NCBI GenBank assembly: GCA_027596945.1 | Contig: JADGJH010000128.1 | Coordinates: forward strand, 9,440 to 28,977 | Length of the DNA stretch: 19,538 bases | Direction: 5' to 3' | DNA from: Physocladia obscura | Lineage: Eukaryota; Chytridiomycota; Chytridiomycetes; Chytridiales; Chytriomycetaceae | Shown here: one piece after another, positions 1 to 7,822 of the stretch | How positions within the stretch are numbered: the first letter of the stretch is position 1 | How the letters are laid out: the number at the start of each line of letters is the position of its first letter | Position numbers and translations under genes: made by a program | Notes under the pieces: model-generated | The model's input: the letters and a program-made list of their open reading frames with translations, nothing else | Told to the model about the DNA's origin: nothing | The model's database searches: none

Positions 1-48
1 TGTTTATGTCGATTTTTGATATGCTGGCTGATCATGAATAATATTTAG

Positions 49-774
49 ATCCGGATCAAGGGACAAGATTCAATGGATTTCCTAGATTCCCATTGCATGT
101 TGAAAAGATTATTTGTAAGTTTTGCTTTTTAACCAAATGCGTTTCTTGCTCATATGCTTATATCCTTTTCAGACCAACTGTCTCATGCAAAGCTGGCACA
201 ACCGCAAAAGCCTCTGCTACAGCAAGTGATGATATCCAATTTGATGCTCTATATTCTCTCTGTCCACGCTGACGTGACGATCAACAGACAAGGCCCGCGA
301 AAAGCGAAAAGCAAGAAAAAAAAGAGCAGCAAAAAGAAGTCACCGTCATCACAGAAAGCACAGTCAAACCCTGACGGAATCGAGTCTTCTGGAAACGGCA
401 CGTCTGCAGATCAAATTCCGCCACTAATTGTCCTCGAAAGCAATGGGTATAATAAAGGAAACGGCAGTAATGGTGGACTTGTTGGCGAGTTGAGCGAGTA
501 CACTGAGCGGCGGGGTCGCGGAAGTCGAACTGGCTCTGATCGGTCGTCGATATCGAGCGCTGGCAGCGGATCGTCTTATGGTTCGTCAGTTTCGGAATCA
601 GACCGGGATGGTTCTGGAGGTGGTCTTTTTGGAAGTAAAAAGAAGGATAGGGGTTCATCTACTGTTGGAATGGTTTTGAATATGTTTGGGATGGGTGTGT
701 CAAAGAAGACTTCTATTATTGGTGATCAGGATAAAGATAATTTACCGTTGACTTCTTTGCAAGCAATACATTGA
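49..774 (+). CDS. Zds1/Zds2-like C-terminal domain protein, 3' part only
   Basis: This is the 3' end of a gene that starts left of the window. Two exons are visible, 49–114 and 173–774, joined by an intron at 115–172 with GTAAGT donor and TTTTCAG acceptor. The splice restores one frame and gives a conserved-looking block with the motifs RFPLHVEKIIYQLSH and KPLLQQVMISNLM. From memory this resembles the C-terminal domain of fungal Zds1/Zds2, regulators of PP2A-Cdc55 and Cdc14 release in mitosis and polarity. A Lys-rich patch (about KAKSKKKKSSKKK) and a Gly/Ser-rich, probably disordered tail follow, ending at LTSLQAIH. The first exon has no start codon: an in-frame TAA lies at 39–41, and a CTGAT branch-like site at 27–31 with TTTAG at 44–48 suggests that bases 1–48 are the end of another intron. 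The family call is moderate; the exon structure is better supported. Confidence 0.55.
115..172 (+). other. Intron in the Zds-like gene
   Basis: The donor is GTAAGT and the acceptor CCTTTTCAG; a TTAAC sequence near 129–133 could serve as branch site. Removing the 58 bases joins a codon as T plus AC (Tyr) and fuses two halves of one conserved block, which supports the splice. Confidence 0.75.
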
Positions 775-1038
775 TGTTTTTTTTAGTTTTTTTTTTTCAA
801 CTATTTTCTGCTAACATTACATTTTTGGAATGTCAAAACTTGATTTGCAGAAGAAGAAAGAGGAAAAGAAAAAGAAAAGGAAAAGAGAAGGCTAAAAATA
901 AAAAGTGAATTTAAAGGAATAATAATAATAATAATCATAAAGCAATTATAAAATAGCAATAAAATAAATGATAAAAAAAATAGAATGCATGGTGGAGAAA
1001 AGATTGGAAAAATAATATTTAAATAAAGACTGGCATTA
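775..1038. other. AT-rich 3' flank with low-complexity tracts
   Basis: No gene is seen. The stretch holds T runs right after the upstream stop codon, a purine-only tract at about 849–891, a short (AAT)n microsatellite near 918–933, and several AATAAA-like sequences that could act as polyadenylation signals for the Zds-like gene. Confidence 0.5.
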
Positions 1039-1416
1039 CTATATTCCAGCCTCCTTCAATATCATTGATACAGAGCGTGTATTGATTGTGGATCTAGAAA
1101 ACTGCTTTTGATACAGCTGAGCTGTGAACATAATAATAGAACAGAATTTGTTTGATTTTGGTCCACTAGCTACTTCCTGTGAGCTTGGCCATGTATTTTT
1201 GAATAGTTTCTGATGCTGTCAACAATGAATTCCATCTCCAGCTTTGTCCTGACTGATCCAACTTGATATAGTTGATGGCTGCTTGCCAAACAACATGGCT
1301 ATTTGGGACCTTGGCAGTCCTTGGTAGTAGATGGCATGATTCCTAACAGTAGCAGTTGCTTGAGTATGGAGTACAAAGTCTTGCACTCCCATTGTTGCAT
1401 ATGTGCAAAAATGCAT
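1039..1416 (-). pseudogene. Relic of the N-terminal DNA-binding part of an IS630/Tc1-type transposase
   Basis: The minus-strand frame from 1416 reads through one internal TGA at 1219–1221 and ends at a TAG at 1039–1041, 125 codons in all. The first part has the look of a transposase helix-turn-helix (RNHAIYYQGLPRSQIAMLFG, then STISSWIS). After the stop the same frame continues with SSQEVASGPKSNKF and SMILKEAGI, like the linker that precedes the DDE domain in IS630/Tc1/mariner transposases. No DDE catalytic part follows, so this is a truncated copy. The tract 1078–1573 contains no CpG at all, and the internal TGA is compatible with an old CGA. It is not the missing N-terminus of the relic at 4460–5359, which has its own helix-turn-helix. 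Confidence 0.55.
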
Positions 1417-1573
1417 GGTGTTTCATTATTATTGTCTATATTTGGCAATGGTGTGCTCTTACTCATTTCCAAATTGCACCAACATTTTGAATTTCTGTCA
1501 AATCCACAATACAGTCCCTATTTGTATTTCCTTTTTGGGATATGCATATAAATCACTTCTTTATAGTTTTATT
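1078..1573. other. CpG-free tract over the transposase fragment
   Basis: Reading every line, I find no CG dinucleotide between the one at about 1077 and the one at about 1573, although C and G are not rare. The hydrolase gene next to it is packed with CpG. The loss coincides with mobile-element sequence, as expected if the element was CpG-methylated and decayed. Confidence 0.7.
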
Positions 1574-1619
1574 CGTTGGTATTTCCTTTGGTACACCAAA
1601 AGGAGCCAAATCAGCCTTC

Positions 1620-2894
1620 TCAAGCAACACCAACTATCAGGTCTGCAATCCAGCGATAAATGATGGCCTCCGCACCGGGATTGCCGACATGGGCTCTTTC
1701 TGTCAGGAGTCTGACGTCCTTCACCCTCCCTCTGCTCGCCACGAGCAGGCTGTCCTCAATGGGGAAGATACTGTCCTCGGTTCCGTTGACAATCAGCAGC
1801 CTGCAGCTCTCCAGCTGAAGAATGCCATTCTCCTCCAGACTGAACTTTGCACGTGGGCCGGCGTCAATGTATTCTTGGACGGAACCATAGCCGAACTTGT
1901 GGGCGAGTGCGTCAGCGAGGGCGAAGGGGTATTCCATGTGGTTTTGTGCGGCAATCCAGGCGGGGTCGAACATGTGGTGGCAGCCACCGCCCTGGGCCAC
2001 GGCGCCCACGAGCCTGTCTGCGTGGGTGTGGGCGATGCGGAAGCCGTAGTAGCCGCCCATGCTCACGGCGCGGGCGACGACGCGCTTGCTGTCGAGGCGG
2101 TGCACGGCGGCGGCGGCCGAGGCGATCCAGTCGAACACGCTCGAGAACTGGCGGTCGGGCGACGTCGCATCGGCCGGCGCCGCGGGGGAGTCGCCGGTGC
2201 CGGGGATCTCGACGCTGAGCACGGCGGCGCCCGCGGCCAGGTGCGCGTTGTAGCGCGACGTGTGGTCCGTGCGGTACGCGTCCAGCCCGCAGATGAACAG
2301 CACCACGGGCCAGCCGTTCGCGGACGGCGGCTCGCCATTCGGGACGCGCAGGTAGCCAGGGATAGGCGCATCTTTGTCGCCGCGGGTCGCGTCCCTGTGG
2401 GCGAACGGGATGTCAACGCCAATGTTTGGCGGGTCGAGGTACTTTGCGCCCTTTTCGAAGGCCGCCTTGCCGTCTTGCCACGCCTTCTGCGACAGGGGCG
2501 ATCGTACTATTGGGAATCGGGCAATGCGGTACAGGGCAGCAGCCCTCAGGTACAGGTCCCTTGCGACGTCCAGCTCGTTCTTGGACTCGGCTTCGTTGCC
2601 ACGATGAACGAGATCTTCGGCGACGGGGAAGAACTCCTTTGCATACGCGTCCGGGTTGAACAAGATGTCAACGTCGTCGTTCGAGGCAGCAACCAAATTC
2701 TTGAAGACATTGTCAAAGTCCTCGACGCGGCCTTGCTCGAAGGGGTAGATGCCCGTCTGGCAGTTGTAGCGCCACTTTGTGGACCAGAGCTTTGAAACGG
2801 ACGAGTGGTGAGCGAAGGACGCGGCGTTGTCGACAGCTGCCTGGACGTGGTACGGAGGAGGGGGGGTAGGAGCTGCAACGATCGAGGAGGACAT
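1620..2894 (-). CDS. Alpha/beta hydrolase, FrsA/Ayg1/2,6-dihydropseudooxynicotine hydrolase-like
   Basis: This intact single-exon gene of 424 aa has an ATG at 2894. Residues 80–150 form a helical region with LYRIARFPIV and a following KAWQDGK, typical of the DUF1100/FrsA-like group that includes fungal Ayg1 (polyketide chain shortening in melanin synthesis) and bacterial 2,6-dihydropseudooxynicotine hydrolase. The hydrolase core starts near 195 (WPVVLFICGLDAYRTDH). The likely triad is Ser278 in AVSMGGYYG, Asp374 in NGTEDSIFP and His402 in RAHVG. The nucleophile elbow has Ala where the usual G-x-S-x-G has its first Gly. There is no signal peptide, so it is probably cytosolic. No polyketide synthase lies nearby, so a melanin role cannot be claimed; substrate unknown. 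The central part (about 1950–2450) is strikingly GC- and CpG-rich compared with the rest of the window. It shares a 349-bp divergent promoter region with the coiled-coil gene. Confidence 0.85.
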   Translation of the reverse strand: MSSSIVAAPTPPPPYHVQAAVDNAASFAHHSSVSKLWSTKWRYNCQTGIYPFEQGRVEDFDNVFKNLVAASNDDVDILFNPDAYAKEFFPVAEDLVHRGNEAESKNELDVARDLYLRAAALYRIARFPIVRSPLSQKAWQDGKAAFEKGAKYLDPPNIGVDIPFAHRDATRGDKDAPIPGYLRVPNGEPPSANGWPVVLFICGLDAYRTDHTSRYNAHLAAGAAVLSVEIPGTGDSPAAPADATSPDRQFSSVFDWIASAAAAVHRLDSKRVVARAVSMGGYYGFRIAHTHADRLVGAVAQGGGCHHMFDPAWIAAQNHMEYPFALADALAHKFGYGSVQEYIDAGPRAKFSLEENGILQLESCRLLIVNGTEDSIFPIEDSLLVASRGRVKDVRLLTERAHVGNPGAEAIIYRWIADLIVGVA

Positions 2895-3243
2895 TTCGTT
2901 TTAAAGTTTTATTGCTAACTGCATCAACGAAAATTATTCAATTTATGGAAATAAAATTTTTATTCCAACAAAAATAATTTCTTGGTAATCATCAGCATTA
3001 GAGAAATTTCGGCCATATTCTGTATTTGATTAGGGGTTTATGCTGATTGTTCTCGATACTTTTCGCTGGATACGTGGCAGAATGAAATTTGGCACTCAAA
3101 TGAAGTCAATTTCATTTAAAATAGGCTGCGTAGATTGAAACTATTGGAATAAATATTATTTGTGATTCAGTGTTCGGATGGTTTTTTGTGACCATATTGG
3201 TGAATAGCGCAATTTTACACAAGTTCGATTCACATAACCAAGC
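2895..3243. promoter_or_regulatory. Divergent intergenic region between the hydrolase and the coiled-coil gene
   Basis: This 349-bp AT-rich spacer lies between two genes transcribed away from each other, so it should hold both promoters. I see no recognisable element beyond AT-rich stretches such as AAATAAAATTTTTATT near 2950. The assignment rests on gene orientation only. Confidence 0.45.
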
Positions 3244-4228
3244 ATGACAAGCCCACAAAATCATAAGGAGCAAAAAAACAACATGTCAGTTCTGTCGGAA
3301 CTTCTAATCGATCTGGAAAAGGAACGAGAAAAGATCGTCGAGTATGAGCAAATGGCGATGAATGCAAATACCGAGCAGCTAGAACGGAACGCAATTTCTC
3401 TCCTAACTCAAGCCAGAGTAGAGATACGTAATATCGAAGCAAGCATAGCCGGTCTGCAAGACACCGGTGACAGAAAATTGCACGCCACAATGAAACTAGA
3501 ATCACTGGAGCAAAATATCCGGATACAGAGAGAGAGGAGAAATATGCTGGTGCAGATGGCCGTGATTGCTATGACAATGCCGCTCATATACAAAGCTCTT
3601 CGGCTCTCGAAAGATGCTAAAGCTGAGATCCACAGCTCCGAAACTATTATTGCCGATTTGAAATTACGTGCCGGAATGTCTGGTTCAGAGGTTCGGATGC
3701 AACAACTGCAGCAGCTGAACACTGAAATTCAACTGCAGAGAGAAAATCGCAAAAATTACGAGCTGATGGCTTTGCATGCTGAGACAGAATTGACGGCAGA
3801 AAAAGGGCGCCGATTGCAAGAATATGCAACCAGCGAGATAAACAGTATTCTTGCCCGTATCGCCGACCTCCATCTCGCTGAAAATTCACAAATGCCAATT
3901 CCGCCATTGCCTGGATTATCTTCACCAGCACTGACACCAATACAGTCTCAACCAGTCCCTGAAACAGACGCCCATACTCCTGAAGTTTGCATTTTATTTT
4001 GTGTTTAGCCCAACTTAATTCTCTCGATAAATCCAGATCCGCGATCAATCAAGCAAAATAAGCTGGACCAATTTTGTCAATGGAGTTGCAAGCGGTATTT
4101 TATGGCCAGCTAGGAAGTTTGGAGAGGCAGTTCTCCATGCCACTGGAGACCAGGCTTATCAGCCATATGACTACTATGACACATCTGCTGGCACTTACGA
4201 CCCATTCACTGAAACTCCTGGATTATAA
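3244..4228 (+). CDS. Unrecognised coiled-coil protein with three 44-residue repeats
   Basis: The best model is join(3244..3984, 4037..4228), giving 310 aa. The intron (52 bp) has a weak donor GTTTGC and acceptor AAATCCAG and is phase 0; without it the protein stops at 254 aa after a non-coding-looking tail (VCILFCV). The second exon gives a tidy C-terminus with SWTNFVNGVASGILWPAR and a Tyr/Asp-rich end. Residues 28–71, 96–139 and 166–209 are three repeats that align without gaps (R-E at 1–2, M-A at 10–11, A14, T16, L26, A30, E-I at 33–34, I-A at 41–42, L44). They are highly charged and helical, predicting a long coiled coil. A Pro-rich linker follows near 220–245. There is no signal peptide; M14 is an alternative start. 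I do not recognise the family. The cell role is unknown; a scaffold or membrane-associated structural role is only a guess. Confidence 0.7.
3985..4036 (+). other. Probable intron in the coiled-coil gene
   Basis: The donor GTTTGC is poor, but the acceptor TCCAG at 4032–4036 is good and a CTTAAT branch-like site lies before it. Removing it opens 63 further codons of plausible coding sequence. Confidence 0.55.
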
Positions 4229-4459
4229 ATTATGCACTATTTTTATTGTTTAAATAAATTTCTGGTTTTTTTGAGCATTTTTTGTTATCAATATAATATT
4301 GCAAGTTTTTCTTCCAATATCCCATTTCTAAGTTTTCATTTGAAATGCCAAAAGCATACGGATTTACACTGACAAAGAAAGTCAAAGTGAAAGTGAAAGT
4401 GACATTACAGATAATTCTGATTTTGTTCATGAACAAATAAAATAATAGAAATATAAACT
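4229..4459. other. AT-rich 3' flank with a (GTGAAA)n microrepeat
   Basis: AATAAA-like signals occur near 4252 and 4437. A short tandem repeat of the hexamer GTGAAA lies at about 4386–4401. No gene is seen here. Confidence 0.4.
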
Positions 4460-5359
4460 TTATTTATATCTCATTAGAGTCACATTTATGGCTGATTCTT
4501 TGTGTACAATCTGAGGATCGAATTGTTCAGTGCTTGCGTAGCCACATTTTTGAAAGATTTGTCACCTGTCAAAGTTTTCAAATTTTTTCAGCACCGATGC
4601 AACAACAACATACAAAATTTTTTGCATTAACAGCACCCACCTTGTAATCTTGACAGAGTTTTGCTTTGAGGATCCAAAAAAAAAGGCATTGATTTGGTTA
4701 AAGAATGGGCAGTATGCAGGTAAAAATAAAGGAGTTATTCCTGCAGATCAAAGTTTTGTAATTAATTCAAGAGATTAATGAATTCTTGTACCATCTATAA
4801 TCCAAATTAAATTTTTTCCAGGATATTTTTGCATTTGTTTGTGCTGAAATGCTAATTTGAGGCAGTGTGAAGTGAAATTTACTTTGTTGAAGGTGCCTTT
4901 GGTTTGAAACATCTTAAGAAATCTGTTGCTGCTTATGAAAAAAGAAGAAAAATACAAGGAAGGGGTTGATATTCACCTCTCAGAAGAAGCTTTTCTCCTT
5001 TAAAGACATAGCCATAGCATCTTAACATTTTGCAGCAGTCAAAAGAGACCTCGTCCAAAAAAACAACATTGTGCAGACACCAATCAATTGAATTTGGCTG
5101 ATGTGTGAATCTCATAATGTCCAAATTTTTGATATGCATTGTGCACCTTTCCAAGTTCTTCCAGGTCAATCTGGCTGCATGAATCACATGCCAAATGTGC
5201 AAGATACTGATAGTCTTGTTTCACCATCTGCAAAAGGTTACCTGTGCATTGTCAAGAAAAGACAATGGAGTTTCCATAAAATATTTGACCAACCACTGCT
5301 TTTGAAATGCCAAGAATTTTGTTCAATTGTGTTGGTGATTTTTCAGTTAAATGTGCCAT
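4460..5359 (-). pseudogene. Broken IS630/Tc1-mariner-type transposase (DDE_3-like)
   Basis: The frame starts with ATG at 5359 (MAHLTEKSPTQLNKILG), a helix-turn-helix-like start. It then needs two frame shifts and passes several stops before ending at TAA 4460–4462. Recognisable pieces, in order, are LTWKNLER, VVFLDEVSFD (first catalytic Asp), MLRCYGYVFKGEKLL, LIWIIDGTRIH (second Asp), AGITPLFLPAYCPFFN and a C-terminal FQKCGYASTEQFDP. The third acidic residue, normally Glu in the NPIE-like motif after PFFN, is Asn here. With frame shifts, stops and a lost catalytic residue the enzyme is dead. Several stops are TGA next to codons where Arg (CGA) would fit. The family assignment rests on the order and spacing of these motifs; exact subfamily unknown. 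Confidence 0.8.
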
Positions 5360-5847
5360 TTAATTCAAATTGACTGACTGATCCATCAACTTATTGTGCA
5401 CTTTGATTTATTGTAGATAGCAGTGACTTGCTTTACTGATATTTGATAGAAGTAGTAGTTATAAAGTGCATGTGTTCAGGTGTTTGCACTGCTGTGTTTT
5501 GCTGTAGCTTGTAAACAAAAGGCATCCACGCTTTCTCAATTTCTCCCTAAAAACTTGGAAAAAAGACATTTTCAAGAAAAACAACAACAGTATTGTTAGT
5601 GTTTGTCTTGATTCTATTCCATATAAATGGAACAAAGAATGAAAATTTGTCCATTTGGCCATTTTGCATAATTAGATTGTCAACAAACAGTTTATTTCTT
5701 TTATTTGAGAAGAAACATATAAACCTTAAATTAATGAAGAAAGATTTATTTTGCACTACTTATTTTGCAATACACATCTTTCAGCACAGAGTTGTGTATA
5801 CTTCAACAGATCCAATGAAGCAAATTATTATTAATCATGATGTTTGG

Positions 5848-5876
5848 GGTGTCCAAAATTTTTGGGGCAGCCTGTT
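5848..5876. repeat. Imperfect palindrome resembling a Tc1/mariner terminal inverted repeat
   Basis: The site reads GGGTGTCCAAAATTTTTGGG followed by GCAGCCTG. Its minus strand begins CAGGCTGCCCCAAAAATTTT, like the ends of many Tc1/mariner elements. It is nearly self-complementary, as if two element ends had been fused. I could not find a second copy at the other side of the transposase relic, nor a flanking TA duplication, so the assignment to that element is unproven. Confidence 0.35.
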
Positions 5877-5882
5877 TTTTGT

Positions 5883-6809
5883 TTAAAAATAAACTGGCAG
5901 CATTGTGGCAGGTGTGTAAGCATTGCATCAAAAGCACCATTGACGTGTTACATTTTGAAATTGATTAGATTTAACCCATGAAAAAAATGAGTTTTTAGAA
6001 TAGATTGTGTCCAAAGCCCTGGAAGTTCACCTCCATACAAATACTGGTTCCAGCCAATCTCTGTAAATGAGATCATTTGATTCATCTGATGTTTCATAAA
6101 GTTGATTCAACTTCTCATAAATATCCACAATACAATCTTCTTTTGATTTTGGAGCTGGGCTTGAGCTGGTGTCTTTAAAATCAAAATCCTCATTTGCTGT
6201 TCAGGCTGTGGTAGAAACACCAGTTAATGCTGGCTGAGCATTTATTGATTGCAGTGGAACCATTGCATGTCTTTTTGAAATCAAGTTGTCTGGAGTTGAA
6301 GTGATCCATTTGTTGGGAGTTGATATTCCATTCACTAACTTTGCTGCTGTCCCAAACTCCACAATAACATCCCATTTTGCCACTTTTGGTTCAGGTGTGA
6401 GCAGGGAATATGTTTTAGTCTTGACTCCATATTTGGCTTCTGGTAATACAGAAATAAAATTGACTTTCCTGGTTTGCAAATCACTTTGCAAATCTTATCC
6501 TAGCACAGATTGGCAAGGTAAGGATTGTAAACACAGGTAGTAAAAGCTCACATATACAAATTCCAACAATCTCTTCTGAATGCTTGTAACTGTCACAAGC
6601 TTATCTTCCTGCTCTGTTTTGCTGTTGCCTTTGCTGGACTCTCTCCATAACAGATACACCGAATTTTTTGTCATTCTCTTCCTGACTGGTGAATTTGAGC
6701 AGCCACTGTGAACTAAGTCTTTGTCAGTGGCCACTTCTGATGTTCAAGTTGAAGTTTGTTTTTGGGTCAAAATGAACTTTATTTCTGGTGTTCACACACC
6801 CAATTTGCT
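5883..6809 (-). pseudogene. Decayed reading frame of unknown type inside the transposon tract
   Basis: One minus-strand frame stays coding-like from 6809 to a TAA at 5883–5885, about 300 codons, broken by six internal stops, five of them TGA and one TAA. Each TGA would read Arg as CGA. Pieces include VATDKDLVHSGC, KRMTKNSVYLLWRESSKG, EAKYGVKTKTYSLLTPEP, an acidic NEDFDFKDTSSSPAPKSKED, QLYETSDESNDLIYRDWLEP and a Trp-Cys-Phe-stop-Cys segment. I do not recognise the family; it may be an accessory or structural protein of a mobile element, or a host gene silenced together with it. Confidence 0.4.
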
Positions 6810-6825
6810 TTAAAAAAAATTTCTA

Positions 6826-7623
6826 CTAGTCAAAATCTGTTTCCAATTCCAAAATTGCCAGCCCACGCCACTTTCCTGAAAATAAATCAAAAGTCCTAAC
6901 AGACTCATAAAACTGCTTAACATCCACCAGAAATAATCCATAATTTTCATTCACATCAAATACAGCAACCAACCCTTCTTCCTCATCAAATCCAACTACA
7001 GGTGAAAAATGTCCTCCCAAAAACACTTTTATCAAAAAGTCCATTCCATAATTTATCCCAATTAACGGTGATCGAAGAAAATTCGCCGCAACCCGATATT
7101 TCATCTTATTGACTTTTCGCAATGCATCAAGAAACTCTTCATAATCTTGATCGCCATACCACACACTTGTCCGTACATTTATGCCTCCATTAGCCGCAAT
7201 CTCGTCCATTCGCGCTGCGAACCCTGTAAGATTCTGTGCACCGCGCTTCTGTTCCGGAAACACGCGGGTATCAAACCCTGGAATGCTGTTGAGGATCACT
7301 CGTTGTGTGGCCGATCCACAATATCCTTCGGCAAGCTGCCATTCGGCGGATTTTTCATGCAGCCCGCGAAGCAAAGCCGGTTGTTTGGACAAAACTGTCT
7401 TAATTTTGGATTCATCTTTGAACGTGTGTGTTGTTCGAATGTCCACGGCGTTTGAGGCAGTGTGCCACGTTGTTGAAACCCATTCCCATTTGCTGATTGC
7501 GATCCACAGCCAAATAGGAGTTGCTAAAAGCGTGACCACTCCGATAATGAATGAGCGGAAGATTGCGATTAACGATTGTTTGATGCCTTTGCCCTGCTGG
7601 CGCTTTGACGTTTGGGAAAGCAT
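6826..7623 (-). CDS. Phytochelatin synthase catalytic domain with N-terminal membrane anchor
   Basis: The gene is intact, 265 aa, with ATG at 7623. Phytochelatin synthase is a papain-like gamma-glutamylcysteine dipeptidyl transpeptidase that makes metal-binding (gamma-Glu-Cys)n-Gly peptides from glutathione, or cleaves glutathione and its conjugates. The catalytic Cys102 sits in AEGYCGSATQRVILNSI, His205 in GGHFSPVVGFD and Asp223 in VFDVNENYG. The spacing (103 and 18 residues) closely matches the Cys56/His162/Asp180 triad of plant enzymes. Only the catalytic domain is present; the Cys-rich C-terminal metal-sensing part of plant enzymes is absent. A hydrophobic helix at about 18–46, after a basic start (KRQQGKGIKQ), predicts a signal anchor, so the enzyme is probably membrane-bound; which side the domain faces is unknown. 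It lies 199 bp downstream of the cytochrome b561 gene on the same strand. Confidence 0.88.
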   Translation of the reverse strand: MLSQTSKRQQGKGIKQSLIAIFRSFIIGVVTLLATPIWLWIAISKWEWVSTTWHTASNAVDIRTTHTFKDESKIKTVLSKQPALLRGLHEKSAEWQLAEGYCGSATQRVILNSIPGFDTRVFPEQKRGAQNLTGFAARMDEIAANGGINVRTSVWYGDQDYEEFLDALRKVNKMKYRVAANFLRSPLIGINYGMDFLIKVFLGGHFSPVVGFDEEEGLVAVFDVNENYGLFLVDVKQFYESVRTFDLFSGKWRGLAILELETDFD

Positions 7624-7822
7624 ATATTTTTCAAAAGAAAAATTTTGGAAACATGAAATACCAAAATCTTTTAAATTAGTAATTAAAATTTTCTCTGTAA
7701 CGTGGATGTTTGTTTTATTTTTTCATTTACGAGGTTTTTCTCTAAAATATGAGGGATTTCAAAAATGAAAATCAAAATGAAAAATTCAAAGTTGAGCTGA
7801 AAAAAATAATCAAACACAATTA

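Larger units (their letters stand above)
4441..6840. other. CpG-depleted transposon graveyard
   Basis: Hand counting gives about 7 CG dinucleotides in 2.4 kb, while TG and CA are abundant. Flanking genes on both sides have many CpG. The tract contains the broken IS630-type transposase, a palindromic terminal-repeat-like site and a second decayed frame. The stretch 5360–5847 inside it shows no convincing coding or structural signal. The pattern fits past CpG methylation and deamination, or a CpG-directed mutation system. Confidence 0.75.

Noticed and set aside
1542..2795. 417-codon plus-strand frame opposite the hydrolase
   Set aside because: It is the antisense of a GC-rich, well-supported hydrolase; its translation is low-complexity (Arg, Val, Gly-rich) with no family features.
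4775..5202. Separate small genes at 4775–4957 and 4933–5202 on the minus strand
   Set aside because: Both are pieces of one broken transposase, as shown by the order of its DDE motifs.
5593..5886. 97-codon plus-strand frame ahead of the palindrome
   Set aside because: It lies in decayed transposon DNA and reads through the palindrome itself; no protein features.
7181..7768. Plus-strand frames over the phytochelatin synthase (7181–7768) and over the b561 tail (7749–8369, 8445–8975)
   Set aside because: They are antisense to coding sequence with clear family motifs and have no recognisable features themselves.
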